Source: Acanthococcus lagerstroemiae
Taxonomy: Eukaryota; Arthropoda; Insecta; Hemiptera; Eriococcidae
Direction of reading: 5' to 3'
NCBI GenBank assembly: GCA_031841125.1
Contig: CM063113.1
Location: 19,985,312-20,049,311 of the forward strand
Length of the DNA: 64,000 nt
Under the pieces are notes generated by a model that saw only the letters and a list, made by a program, of their open reading frames with translations, did not search any database and was not told where the DNA came from. This document shows, piece by piece, positions 36,130-47,960 of this stretch. A program made the position numbers and the translations under genes. How positions within the stretch are numbered: the stretch's first letter is position 1; each line of letters starts with the position of its first letter.

Positions 36130-37849
36130 GAGAATATCGAAGCTTCTTGTTGCCAGATGGATGAAGGATCAAGCTCAGTATCTGATCGAAGCCGCCACGA
36201 CCTTCTTATAGAATGAATCAAATGTAGAGTCAAATTTCGAAACTTCAGTTCCAATGCCAATCTGGAGACTTCCTTCATTTGTAAGAACTTTGTGTACCAC
36301 ATCGAGAATATTATTTCCGACTACCATTGGAGTCAATTCTTGTTGAAATCTTAAACAAATCTTCGAGAATATAACGCCTGACAGTGAACATGTATTTTGT
36401 TTAACTCAAACATGCCAATCGAAGTTCGTATCCATGTTAGGTGTGGTTTAAATCAGAAAATGGCCTTTGGGCTACACCTGTTCGTGTTTTTAACCACGAG
36501 AGTAAACTATGACAAGCACAATCGCCGCGGCTTTATCCAAGTTACCTAGGTCACCCTTACTATCAACACGTATCCATAACCTGCTCTCGGTTATGGGATT
36601 AGGGTAACGTCTCGTAACTTATCCCAACTGATACAACGAATGGTGGACGAGTTCACTCGTTCTAAAATAAAATGATGAATTGACTTACAGCAGTCGTGGG
36701 CTCAGAACATAAGTAGCAAAATTGCAGTGTAGTAGACTTATTGTCTTGGAGTTGATAGATGAGGTTGTTACCTCTCGCAGATGTGAAAAGAAAAACCTTT
36801 CTAGCATTTTTATAGGGGAAACAGTTATAAAAAGTGACTGTAAACTTCGAATATTGTAGTACATTCCACTAGGGAAGGGAACGTCCTACAGCGTATTCTG
36901 CCGGCAATATTTATTCTTAAGTCGGTTCGTCTAATTTTGCACATTCTGCCGACTTAATTGGTCTCACGTTTTCCTGATCGAAATTCGAGCTAATACAGTT
37001 GAATGTTCATGACTATACCAAAGTATGATAACTTGGTGAAAAAAATTACATTTAGTTATAGATGAGCGATAGCCGATTCGAGTTACAGAAGAAAAATTGA
37101 CTGATCGACTACGGAGCTGATTTTCAAATAAAATCGAATGGTTATTTCAGTAATGTAGTACTCGATTATTCGATATTCTGGCGGAAATTGGAATCGATCC
37201 GAGCTCAGCCGAATGTGTGGGTAGAGATTCAGCTACTGCCAGATGTCTCTTTAGGCTACACTCGATGAGGGACGCAATCGATGTGGAACCCAGAAACGGA
37301 AGTGAGCAGCAGCTTGCAGTTGGCGATCGATGGAAGGAAATTATGGCAGCGCGTGGGTACGAGAGTTGAATTTTTTGAGAAGCACAAGTGCTGTACCATT
37401 TGAAAGCCAAAGCGGATGGCTATAAAACGAGGTCCCTTTTTACGATTCCAGTGTATATAAGCAGGGGAACGATGTTAATATAATATCGAGAGTTTCTAGA
37501 ATAACAGACTAAATAATACTAGGTGAGGTAGAGCAAGCGTGGTATGCATGGGGGAACTGCGAAATTCGTCGTCGAAATGCGTGGATCCTTGATAAACGAC
37601 GGGAATGTCGGAGATGGTTTTGTTCAATTTGTACGCAAGGTTAGGATCGGTGGAGGGTGTGTTTTTGTTTGATCGAATAGTTTCACGGTCTCGAAGGGCG
37701 AAATAGGAGAGTTCCTGTACGTCGATTCGGAAGAACAAAGCGCACAGAAATTCTGGAAAGTCTTTTCGAACAAAACAATGAATACCTACATAGTTACGAG
37801 TAAAATAGAAACCACTGCAAAATTGTGGATATTGAACATGTTTTTGCAT
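36130..37849. other. No gene seen
   Basis: Frames at 37147-37410 and 37496-37915 (minus) have no family motif. The second overlaps the decayed 3' part of the LINE at 37850-39340. Confidence 0.4.
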
Positions 37850-39340
37850 TGTGGGCGTCAACGGACGTAAAGGCAGAGTTCTCGTATGAGGATAAAGGTT
37901 CGGGTGCGAATGCAAAATGCATTTTTACTTTCGTACTTGTTTTTATAGACATTCTTCTCAGCACTTCAACGTTCGTGATGTGGTCTTGATATGAGATTTT
38001 CAGCATGCGTCGGTATATGTACATCGCTAGAGCTTCAATTCTCTTCTCTATGCGTACGAGTCAGTACCTAGCTCTCCATGCCATATACCAGCGTAGACCA
38101 GACATAGCACCGTACCATCCTCGTGCGCAGTTCCAGGGACAGGTCCTTACGAGTCAGCAAGTTTCTAATGTTTATGAAGGCCTTTCTGGCTCTTTCAATT
38201 CTCGAACGTACTTCAACTGACTGATCTGTCTCCTCATGCAGCCAGGTTTTGGAATACTGAAATTTGGTAGCTCTTTCTATGAGTGCATTACTCAACTTCA
38301 ATTTCTGGCCTTCTATCTGTGGTTTGTCCCGTTTCTTATGTATTACCATCTATTTGGTTTTCTTGGCGTTTATTTCCAGTCCGTACTCCGCGCTGACATC
38401 CGCCATTCTTGCGAACGCATGGCCTGCAGCTGCGGTAGTGATTCGACGATGAGAACAGTGTCGTTGGCATACCTTATATTAGTCACCACCTGCCTGCATC
38501 GACACACGGACCATGACGAGGAGGTGAGGGGTGAGTGAAGAGGCTGCGCGCCCGGCCGTGGGGGACCTGAATTCTAGGCGAGTGCTCCGGGAGCGCGGAC
38601 CTCGGTCAGTAGTGAACCCCATGGTGGCCCTGGTAAGACGCGCGCACCGTTGCGCCACGGAGAAATGGGGACTCGGGTCTGGCCCCAAGGCGTCCCTCCG
38701 GTCACTAATGCGATAGTCACAAGGGTAGTTCCCGGAGCCGGGGGTGCGGTGTCAAAGGAGCTACTTTGGCATGCGTGCATCGCCATACGTCCCACCACAC
38801 CATACCTTATATTAGATAGCCGGTAGCCATATATCCCAAAACCGTCATCCTCTCTGATTGCTCGCCTGAAAATGGCTTCTGAATAAACGTTGAAAAATGC
38901 CGGTGACAGAATGCATCCTTGTCGCACGCCCTTTTGAATGGGCACTTCCTCTGATTCCTTTCCTTCTCAGCGAATTGTTGCCGTTTGATTCCAATATAGC
39001 TTGTACACAAATTTTCTTATGCAAGAATTAATCCCAATATCTTCGAGAGCTTTCATCATGTTTTTGTGTTTCACACAATCAAAGGCCTTATTGTAATCTA
39101 TGAAACAGAGATATAGTTTCCGATTCACATCAATGCACCTTTGCGCTAAAACATTAACAGCGCACAAGGCTTCTCGACATCCATAGCCACCTTTGAACCC
39201 AAACTGCTGAGTACCAGACTTTTCCTTTCATTTCTCGTACATTCGCTGATGAATTATTTTAAGGAGTATTTTCAAGATGTGCGACATGAAGCTAATTGTT
39301 CTATATTCTCCGCATTCGGGCTTACACTTTTAAAATAGGT
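37850..39340 (-). pseudogene. RTE/BovB-like LINE reverse transcriptase, interrupted
   Basis: In minus-strand order: 'QQFGFKGGYGCREAL' and 'LYLCFIDYNKAFDCVKHKN' (39200-39060), 'YKLYWNQTATIR' (about 38985), 'IQKGVRQGCILSPAFFNVYS' (38940-38880), 'GYRLSNIRY' (about 38815). After an inserted 318-bp sequence come A-N-D-T-V-L (38460-38471), 'ERATKFQYSKTWLHEETDQS' and 'LELRTRMVRCYVWSTLVYG' (38349-38068), and 'MLKISYQDHITNVEVLRRM' (about 38000). The blocks and order are those of RTE/BovB-type LINEs from palm to C-terminus. The catalytic motif is Y-A-N-D rather than Y-A-D-D. Stops and frameshifts make it inactive; the endonuclease is missing. Confidence 0.88.
38483..38800 (-). mobile_element. SINE-like insertion with perfect 15-bp TSD
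   Basis: The 15-mer CATACCTTATATTAG occurs at 38468-38482 and again at 38801-38815, on either side of a 318-bp GC-rich insert in the LINE. On the minus strand the insert contains 'TCCGTGGCGCAACGGTGCG' and, about 30 bases later, 'GGGGTTCACTACTG'. These look like diverged A and B boxes of a tRNA-type promoter, but they lie internally rather than at the 5' end and no poly(A) tail is seen. The insertion event is well supported; the SINE identity is a guess. Confidence 0.75.
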
Positions 39341-41989
39341 ACATCAGTTTTCATGATAGAATATTAATAACAAGGATATTACTAACTTTAATACAGCCTT
39401 GACACTAATCTATTTTTGTGAAGTCCAAGTAGCAGTTGTCGCCTTCCATTCCACAATAATTCTCTGACAGATTCTGACTTCCTTCGCCGTCTCCCCACTG
39501 TTTGGCAGACGCGCTCAAGGCGGTAGATTTTCACACTACAGTGGGGTGCACCTCCATAGGTAAGACAGATACAGAAGTCATCTTTTACCAGTTTCCATCG
39601 CTTCTACAAAGTGTTGGTTGGAGTAGTTGAGTCTGGTGTCGAGTTACAGGTTCTGCCACCAGTGATTCTCTCCAAGACGGATTATACCCGGTACCCGAGT
39701 AACTAGGTAGGTACGTTTGTAGGGTTCTGGTGCGAATATTGTTTGTATCGGTGTCCCATCTAAACCACCCCGATTTCGCCAAACTTGTGCGGATTGCGCT
39801 CAGTGTTTTAGTAGGGAGAGGAAAAAGAGGTGTTCGAGGTGGATTTTCAGTGCGTACTCAGAGATACTGTCATGTCTTTACGTCGTACTTGTTCTCGATT
39901 TAATCACATCTGCTGGCCCGAGAGTTCACTATGCATCTCAATGATACTCCTTTCGTCGGTTTGAAATTGAAGATCTCCATTTTCGCACCACTAGTGACTC
40001 ACATCAAAACATTCGCTTGGCTAGTATGCATATACATTATGAAGTACGCGGGACTGCTAAAACCACAAAACACCAGTATACTCAATGTGACAGCGCGGTG
40101 AAAGAAGAAAAAGTGAAAGAGGCAAACGCGGATGCGTTTGAATTTCATTCGGGCTGAAGAAAGGTCGTCCGTGAAACCTTTTTTCGAGTTTCCCCACTGA
40201 CATAAAAAGAGATTTAAATGACTTTTCTGTAACTTTCGAGGTGCACTATCGCGCGGTATTATAATATTCTGCGCTTTGTTGGTCCCCTTCAGGCCTTGTG
40301 CTTTTCAACGTCCGCCGAATTTAACTTTGCGAATGAAGAAAGCTAATTATTGAAATTTCAAAATCCAAAACAGAAATTCGATTTTCTCAGCTGGATACGC
40401 AAAATAATAATAACGAAATCCGGTGCTTTTTGCGATTTCGACAAATTCAGTTTAAATTTACGAAATTGAAAATTCCGCTCTTTGTTGTGTTCCAAGAATT
40501 CCTTCTATTCGAATACTGATTTTCATCTTTCATTCACGAAGCCGTCAACCGCAACCAAGATTTTGAGGATCCGATTGCCAATAGTATACCAGTAGGAATC
40601 TGGTAGAGGCATACTGACTGGGATTGTAATGTTTTCATTGCGGTCTTGATTTTGCCCCAACGGCGCTGTAGCTCATGTCAGTCATCTGGGTGTGTATCGT
40701 GATGGAATTTCTAACCTCGATTTCTCTAGGCCGTTTCTGTGTTACAGTGGAAGATGATTGAAGAGTCTGTAAACTTCAGAAGCTATATACGTACATTCCG
40801 GAGGGCATACAAGCGTGCCACAGTGAGGGCAGCAGATACTATCATATTCTAATGACTCGCCTGGAATTTCTAGCACTCCCTCCTCAGCCATCAGTCTCGG
40901 TCCAGTTGTGACTTGGGAGTCCGATGTGTGATGTGAATAGGGGGGCTTGGTTGATCGTTGATGACAAATATAGGGGTTGGTCTTTTAACGCTATTGACAA
41001 ATTAAGTTTTTGTACCGTGGACTACATTCGTTTATTCAATACACGTGGGTAAAGCTGGCCGCAGCACCCAGCGGGAGAGTACATTTACGCCGGAGCCAGG
41101 CTAACCACTATTAATTCCGCAGCCCTCTCTGAGCATTGTCAGGCTGGTCTTACAGTATCGGATTGCAAGACAGTAGTGTCAAGAGCACTGATCTGCGGGT
41201 TTCTTCTTAATAATTGCGCACTTTTTTCTTCTTTTTTTTTTCTCTTTTTTTTTCCCATCTTGCGTGTGGCCAAGGTCCCACCCGGCGGCTAGTCCGGAAC
41301 TTTCTCCGGCTCCTTGTATTCGTCGAAAAACATGAAAACGTCGCAGACGGTTCTATAATCACGGGAGAGCATTTTCATGTCTCAATTTTAATTTCCATGG
41401 AAATATGGACCACTGAACTGAATTGTGAACTGACTTGTGACCATGAAGAGCTAAATCATATGGATTGGCTTCACGAAATACGCTCCACCGAATGGAACTG
41501 TAAATGAGAAGAAAAGATAAAACAAGTAACCTCGTTTCCCGAGGAGGGTCGGCAAAAAAGCACTTATCTTGACTCTCAACAAGAAATAATGGAAAACCGT
41601 TTGTGTGTCAGGAATTTTCATGGACCTTTCTATTAACAACACGGCTGCGAGCTGTAGTATCGCAGGACGTAGCAAAGATCAAGATCAATGAGGACATGAC
41701 TGGAGGAATGACTGACTGACTGACTGAATGAATGGATGAGTGAGTGAATGCTTCAACACTTCATTCGCCTGCGCATACCACACTCCTTGTATCAGCCTGT
41801 ATTCCCTTGCGAACATCACGTTCCTTGTACCAGCCTGCGAGCACTACGCTCTGCTAGTGCATCATCTTGCAGAGAAGTCTGCAACCACGGGAGAGCATTT
41901 TCACGTCTGCTTCGTGGACTGCGCTAACATGAGAATGTCGTCGTCCGTTACGCTCTGCAGAGCACGTGGCACTCCACATTTTTTGGATG
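39341..41989. other. No gene seen; simple repeat and short direct repeat
   Basis: An imperfect GACT/GAAT microsatellite lies at 41702-41756. The motif ACGGGAGAGCATTTTCATGTCT at 41361 recurs with one change at 41887, and its core recurs inverted at about 24808. It is probably part of the same dispersed family as the 19-25 kb repeat field. No coding homology was recognised. Confidence 0.4.
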
Positions 41990-42262
41990 CTACGTTCGCT
42001 CCTCGACTTTATACGGTACCAGTTGCCTCATTTCCCTAGCTTCCTGCCGAAGCCCTTCCATCTCTGCTTTGAATTCGGCATGCTCGAGGGCCGCTATTTT
42101 CTTACTCTCCAGCTCTGAAGCCATGGCAGCCAACTGCACTGTAGCCTCTTTGATCTTGCGGACATCCGTTTTCATTACCCCGCTGAACTGCCCGCGTAGG
42201 TCCTCAGAGCAGACCGGGCAGCTAGCTATAGATTTGGTTTGCGTTGTCCTGTATCTCGAGCG
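41990..42262 (-). other. Unidentified coiled-coil-like open frame
   Basis: A minus-strand frame reads 'CPVCSEDLRGQF', followed by a charged Ala/Glu/Lys-rich helix with 'ELESKKIAALEHAEFKAEME', about 85 codons in all. The C-x2-C followed by a coiled coil recalls ORF1 or gag N-terminal regions of retroelements, but I cannot assign a family and there is no neighbouring pol. Confidence 0.3.
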
Positions 42263-43524
42263 CTATCTACGCTGCATCTTTGTCGAGGTAGTTGGTCTCC
42301 ATTACTCCCAGGTCTTGTCGGGGTACTTTTATCTTCCGTTCCAAGGTTTTCTTTTTAGTTAGTAACGCTGGAAAAGAACTCCACCGGTCGCGTCATACTG
42401 GCCAGCGTTGGGTGGCGGTTGGACCTTGTTTCCTGCAGCTTTCATCGCGGCTTCTGCGGCGTGATTGCGGGAGCAGGGTCACCCAAAAGAGGGCTGCTCC
42501 AACGCGGAGGAAAATAGTCTGCATACTCATTTAGCGACCGGTTCCAAGTGTACAACCTGAATTCCCCCGCCTCAGTGTGCATGGAGTCAGTTGGAGGCTT
42601 CCATACTGTTTATCCCAGTCACCATTGGACTTGATATTCCTTACATAACCCAGCTGGTCGGACGTGAAGGAGGTCGACAATTCCAGCGCTTCCCACCGAG
42701 TTCATTGTGAGGGGAAGGCACCTAGTCCCTAAGACGGCTGGATGATGTTGCCCAGTCAGATGGTTCCCCCCTGGTCGAAATCTGTTGGCCAGCGCTGCCG
42801 AAGTTGGTACAAAAAAGAGAAAATAATGGGAAACTAACAGCGACGAGCCTGGGGAATACGCGAAGTACGTAATTTCGATGACCTTACCTTGTGCGTGCAA
42901 ACAGCCTGGACTGTTTCTACATCGCTTCTGAGAATCTCTTCCCTCACCCCACCCCGTCATTCGTGTTCGGTGCGTCGAGTGAGTTCGAAAAATTATTTCG
43001 GGAATTTCGTTGTACCCACCTCGGCACGCTTTTAACCGAATCCAAACAATCGGAGATCGGCCTCTACGAATCGAATCGTATTATTCCAATAAACCGCATC
43101 GCGAACAAAAGCCTGGAAACCAGGTCGACGTCAACTTTCCACCGGCATTTATTGTTTCGTCGCGTTTGAATAGTCGCGCGACGTGTCGCGACGCTGGCGG
43201 TTCCTCTCCGTGTCTCCGTCCACCTCCCCAATTGTGCGTCTTTCCTCGATCCCACTCGTCCGCGTTGTACTCTTAGGCACCAGGAATATTCCTAACCATT
43301 CGAAAACACAATTTCTACGACGACGGGCATTCTGTCATACACAATGGGGGAAAACATATGTCACATGGAGCAAAATGGCATTGCAGAGTGCCCTGCGAGG
43401 GGGCGCTGCGAAAAGTCGTTTATTAAATTTTAGTTTGCCAGTAGCTGCGGAACGATTCGAGAAATCTTTTGTTGATATCGTTGATGCTCACATAGTTAAG
43501 GTATACATAGTATCTATTTTAGGT
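42263..43524. other. No gene seen
   Basis: Mixed composition. 42960-43320 is CpG-richer. No family motif is seen in any frame. The right edge is the target site of the LINE at 43525. Confidence 0.4.
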
Positions 43525-44413
43525 ACCCACGCGGGAGGCTTGGAAAAAGAGGTGGCCAAGCATTCTAGGAAAAGTGGCGAATGTATGGTTTGCAGATGCC
43601 TCTAAGAATGACCAAGGTGTAGGAATCGGAGTCACGAATGCAGAAGGCGCTGATAACAGTTCAGTGGCCCTGGGTGAGGGCGTTACAATCCTACAAGCAG
43701 AGATAATGGCGATCATGGTGGCCATTGATAGAAGTCAGCAGAAGGGCCTTGTTAATATACAGATCTATATCTGTACAGACAGTGAATCGGCTATTAAGGT
43801 ACTATCGTCACACCAAACTACATCCCTGGTGGTGGCGGAGTGTGTTAACAAACTATACACCCTTGCTCAGGAGAACCGGGTCACCATACTATGGACACCG
43901 GGACACTGCGGCATAAAAGGGAACATGATCTCTGGCAAGCTAGCGAAGGAGGGCATAAAAAAGGAACTGGCAACACCCAGGCCGTGCCTTCCTGTAGCAT
44001 ACAGCGTCATAAAATCCAAAGTAAAGGCTTGGATAAGTAAGCAGACGGAAATGCACTGGCGGTTGGCCAGTGGCATGAACGTCAGCAAAACAGTAATAGG
44101 GGACACCCCCATTAAGTATGCCAAGTTCCTATTAGGAATTGACAGGAAACATGTAAGGTTCATGGTCGGACTACTAATCAGTCATGGGGCCACAAAACAC
44201 ATGTGGTATAAAATAGGAGTGGTAAGAAGCGGCTCCTGTAGGTACTGTGGTGAAGAGGAAGAAACCTCGATTCATATCATATGTCAATGCACAGCTATAG
44301 CCGGAACAAGACGCGAAGCATTGGGGCTAGAGTATCCAGCACCCAGTGAAATCAAAGGGATAGAGCTCAGTAAAATTCTCACTTTAGCTATAAAAGTGAG
44401 GCTACTGAGCTGA
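43525..44413 (+). pseudogene. LINE ORF2 C-terminus: RNase H plus Cys/His tail
   Basis: An uninterrupted frame of about 296 codons enters at the truncation point (codons before the first ATG at 43574 are also typical: 'REAWKKRWPSILGKVANVWF'). RNase H sites are visible: D in 'WFADAS', E in 'ILQAEIMAI', D in 'CTDSESA' and 'TPGHCGIKGN'. The last block reads GNMISGKLAK where GNExADxLAK is usual, so the final active-site Asp is lost. A 'CRYCGEEEETSIHIICQC' metal-binding tail follows. It stops at a TGA (44411-44413). With no reverse transcriptase and no 5' end it cannot be active, although it has no stop or frameshift. Confidence 0.88.
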
Positions 44414-44502
44414 TCCTTAACAGCAACTTTAGGAATAGTGCAATGGACTCGGAAGTCTGAGCACTCGGCGCATACGGCACCACCTCATACACTAATGAAT
44501 GA
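43525..44502 (+). mobile_element. 5'-truncated I/LOA-group LINE with 13-bp TSD
   Basis: ATCTATTTTAGGT occurs at 43512-43524 and at 44503-44515, flanking a 978-bp insert. The insert begins mid-ORF2 and runs through the RNase H domain and C-terminal Cys/His region to a short 3' part ending in TGAATGA units. These features fit target-primed reverse transcription with 5' truncation. Confidence 0.92.
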
Positions 44503-44515
44503 ATCTATTTTAGGT

Positions 44516-44743
44516 TGCGTGCCCCCGTGGAGCCTTTCCGGTGGGGGTTGCTGCTAAAATGATCTCAGAAATGAATTCGACAACTCAAGTGGCTTTATAA
44601 TCTATACATGAGGAGCTACTGACCATAGTTCTTATATTTTTACCACCCATTGATTTGTGAAGGAGGGGGCATCTGGATGTATCTCGAAAATGCATTCGAT
44701 GAATCTGAAAATCATGGAAATTTATTCTGCACGTAAAAAGTTA
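44516..44743. other. No feature seen
   Basis: Spacer between the LINE target duplication and the next MITE. No motif recognised. Confidence 0.4.
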
Positions 44744-44971
44744 CAGAGTGTCTTCCAGTCATACAAGGCATACAAAAGTCATACAAAAGCATTCCAATCG
44801 GAATAATTCCTGCCTAAAATACCCCAATACGTGTATTCAAATACAGTTATAAATAAATGCTTCCCTTTTTCGTTTTTCCTCTTCACTTTTGTCATTAAAC
44901 CTGGAAAAAGGTCATATAACAGTCACTGATGGCATATACAATTCAAAAATTGGAATCTGCTAGACACTCGG
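44744..44971. mobile_element. MITE, CAGAGTGTCT terminal class
   Basis: The left end CAGAGTGTCTTCCAG and the inverted right end CGAGTGTCTAGCAG enclose about 228 bp with repeated 'catacaaaagtcatacaaa' and 'ggcatata' motifs. It has the layout of the CAGGGTGTCTA elements elsewhere in the window. No target duplication is seen. Confidence 0.55.
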
Positions 44972-45073
44972 CATTCATACAGGGAATTAAAAAATACGAA
45001 GAAATAAATAACTGGACCTACACTCGGTGAAGCCAACCTTCTGACCTGTGTAACATGGCTGGTTAACTAAGTA

Positions 45074-46017
45074 CATGTGGCAGTTTCTATAAAAGGGGGT
45101 AACTTTGTCGATCGATCAAAGTCTCAGAAAACGCATAAAAAGAGAAAAAAAATTTTTTGGTCGAAAAAATCAATTTTGAGATTCTGGTTGATTTCTATAG
45201 AAAAAACATCGCAATAAAGAAGAGACAAAATTTACGCGCACGAGAGAGAAGAGGGAGAGAGAGAGAAAGAGAATTATGAAAGAGAATGAGAAAAGAATGC
45301 GAATGTCTGCGTTCGCCTCTTCGTGGTTTTTCGGAGCTCACGAATAAATCCGATGTTCTGAATTGTTACCACGCAGAAGAATGAAAAATTACGTTTCCAA
45401 CAAGTCCTCGGCGAGGCTGGTAACGTGATTCCGCGGTGAGTTATGGCCGCTTGACGGAGTGGGAGAAAAAGGTGTGTCTAACTTTGAACGCGTTTTTCCC
45501 CAAAACGTGTTTTCGCGCTCGTTACATTCATCTTTGACCCCTTGTATCTCCGGAACAAAAAGGCTACAAAACTCGCCGATAGCTCGTTGGAATGGGCATT
45601 CATTCCTCTATTGGGATTTAACCTTAGAGTTTCAAGTGTTGGCAGCCCTGCAATATGTGTGAGTGGTCACGTATGATTTACCATAAGCGTGTAGCAAACT
45701 TCAATTATCATTAAATCGATTAGAAATTCACTTTCAAAGAAAATTTTTCCTAAATTCGACTGCGCCATCACCAAAAAATTAAATTATAATCAGTTCTACT
45801 GGCAGAATAATTTTTACTTGATTTTTTACCCTGCTGAAGATAGCAGTGTTTCCATTTGAAAGTACCCACGATCACTCACACATTTTCACCCGCTAACACC
45901 CGCGCAGGTAAATTTGCCGTGCGCTCTAGTGCAGGTTTAAATCCCAATTACGTACTGTCCGTAACTCAAAATTTGTCGGATCGACAAAGTTACCCCTTTC
46001 TATAGAAACTGCCACAT
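45074..46017. mobile_element. 944-bp TIR element, family unknown
   Basis: Inverted repeats of 39 bp with two mismatches begin ATGTGGCAGTTTCTATA and end GTAACTTTGTCGATC. They enclose a non-coding interior with a GA-rich microsatellite at about 45240-45275. No transposase and no target duplication are visible. Confidence 0.72.
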
Positions 46018-46196
46018 ATTCAAAAACAAGCTACCTCGCAGATAGCGAGGTAGTAAGAGGGTGTTCGCTATGTTCTCTCTCTGTTGTTGTCTGCTTCTCT
46101 GCTTACATGGGAATTTTACTGTATTCTTTGACTAGCTGATTAGTTGAAGTCAATAAAATGACCTTTTCGCTAGTTTCATTTTTAAAAGGTGTTGTT

Positions 46197-46523
46197 CAGG
46201 GATGTGGAAGCCGAACGATACAGCTTCCGCTTCCGGCTTCTAGCTTCCAATTTCCATCTATTTTCTTGCTTCTAGCTTCTAGCCTCAGTATGAACTTCTA
46301 ACCTCCAATTTTTTTCGGTTTCCAGCTTCTTTTACTTATTCTCCCAATTTCATTTTATTTTTTCTCTCTTTTTCTTCTACTTTTTTGATAAAATGCATAA
46401 AAAACAATTTTCACAAAATAGTAAGAAGCCGATCAAAAGCTGGAAAACTTTCAGCTTCCGCTTCCAGCTTTTAATTCATTTAGCTTCCAACTTCTGGCTT
46501 CTCAAAATTATCCCGCATCCCTG
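46197..46523. mobile_element. hAT-type MITE, pyrimidine-rich interior
   Basis: The left end CAGGGATGTGG and the inverted right end CAGGGATGCGG are flanked by GTGTTGTT (46189-46196) and GTGTTATT (46524-46531), an 8-bp target duplication with one mismatch. The interior is a degenerate array of GCTTCC and TTCTAG units on the left and again near the right end. It has no coding potential. Confidence 0.85.
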
Positions 46524-46655
46524 GTGTTATTGCGCTAACTTACTACACTAAGTAGTATTGATAAAACGAAACCAGATCTGAAATGTTGAAGCTTTGAGAC
46601 TAATATTCAGACACAATACCACCATTTACATGATGAAACAATTATACGCGAGAAT

Positions 46656-46815
46656 GATGGTGGATTTACATTCAAGTCGGGCGACATTTGTCGGTTCGGG
46701 GAAAAGTTGTCCGCGACATGTCTGTGATAGGTCTGCAACGAAGTTGGAAAGGAATGTACATCCGTAGTTGTCGCCGACATTATTTAAAAGGCCGATTTGA
46801 ATGTAAATCCACCCT
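46656..46815. mobile_element. 160-bp palindromic MITE
   Basis: Near-perfect inverted arms of about 22 bases (GGTGGATTTACATTCAA[GA]TCGG) lie at both ends. GAGAAT is found immediately outside each end (46650-46655 and 46816-46821). No coding content. Confidence 0.65.
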
Positions 46816-47099
46816 GAGAATCTTTTACTTTCATTTTTCCAAGTTGCATTCGTAACCGAGTGGATAATATATTCATAATAGTAGACCGACTTACCGATAG
46901 ATGGCAGCAGTTGACGACGAACCTAACACGCAACGAAACTGAACTAAAACTGAACTATGATCTGTAAACAATTCACTCGTATTTAAAGAAATGAAATGAA
47001 AATTCGATTGCAATCGGGTGCCTGCAGCGCTGCGCGCGGCCAACACCCTAAAAAGGTCACTTCGCAGACAGATTAGCCAGCTGCGCATTCTGCGCTCGC

Positions 47100-47960
47100 T
47101 TCTCTGGGAAACATTCACTTTCTAGATGCCCAGATCGCTGACAGAAAGCGCATTGTTTCTCGGACCGTGTTGGTACATGTGGAGATTTTGGTGTCTACTG
47201 TTGTGCTACTGCGACAGTCGCGTGTGAAATGACCACGCTTACCGCACTTACGACAAATAAGGCCTTCTCACCTTCATGCGATGGCGATAGTTTCACGAAT
47301 GGTTTACCTGTAGACGGGGTTTTTGTATTCACAGAATCGGACTGTCCAGACACCACTTGAGGTGCTTTATTGTCGGACGGAGTTGACGGACTCGTCGACG
47401 CACCGACAGAACTTGAAAATACATATAAACTTTTCAGAGTCTGATGTTGCCTGCCCTTAGCAGCATTTGCGACGACAACGTCACCAATTCCTCCGATAAT
47501 ACAGGAGACCGCTTTTGCGCCTACGAAATCGCACGCATTTACCAAGTCCAACTTCTCGTAATAATAGGTTTGGTAAGTTTCTTTAGCCAACTTTTTACGC
47601 GACATCGTGTGTGTCAACAAGGAGTTGATGGAAATCCTGCGAGGGCGAAAAGCCGTCCTTAGCATATGCTTCCACTTCTCCCCCGTGAAACTTACCGATT
47701 GTAAACCAGCGTACCAAGTACGTGCCAAGTCAGTTACTTTTGCCAATGCGGCGCTACCCGTGTATTCCGGTGTCCTGTTGAAGATGCGACTAAATTCATC
47801 GACCTTCGCACACCAACCTATCACACAATGGTTCGTCTTTGAAGGATAACTTCATTATTCAGGAGAGGTCTATTGAGGCTCATTTCCTGCATGTTTACTA
47901 ACTGCTTGATCGCGGGCGCGATAAAATCGAGTGCAACGTTATTAACTGGCCGGTCAACAT
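47100..47960 (-). pseudogene. Gypsy-type retrotransposon gag relic
   Basis: The minus-strand frame 47824-47195 has the layout of a gypsy-class gag capsid region: 'ALAKVTDLARTWYAGLQS', a 'W-K-x-M-L-x-x-A-F' block, then 'AVSCIIGGIGD', and a Ser/Thr/Pro-rich linker. After a frame change, two C-x2-C-x4-H-x4-C zinc knuckles are visible at about 47255-47214 and 47152-47111, in two different frames. The coding region is therefore broken at least twice. No protease, polymerase or LTR was recognised nearby. Errantivirus or plain Ty3/gypsy origin cannot be separated. Confidence 0.75.

Noticed and set aside
47444..47849. Plus-strand frames of 72 and 80 codons
   Set aside because: They are antisense shadows of the gag relic on the minus strand.
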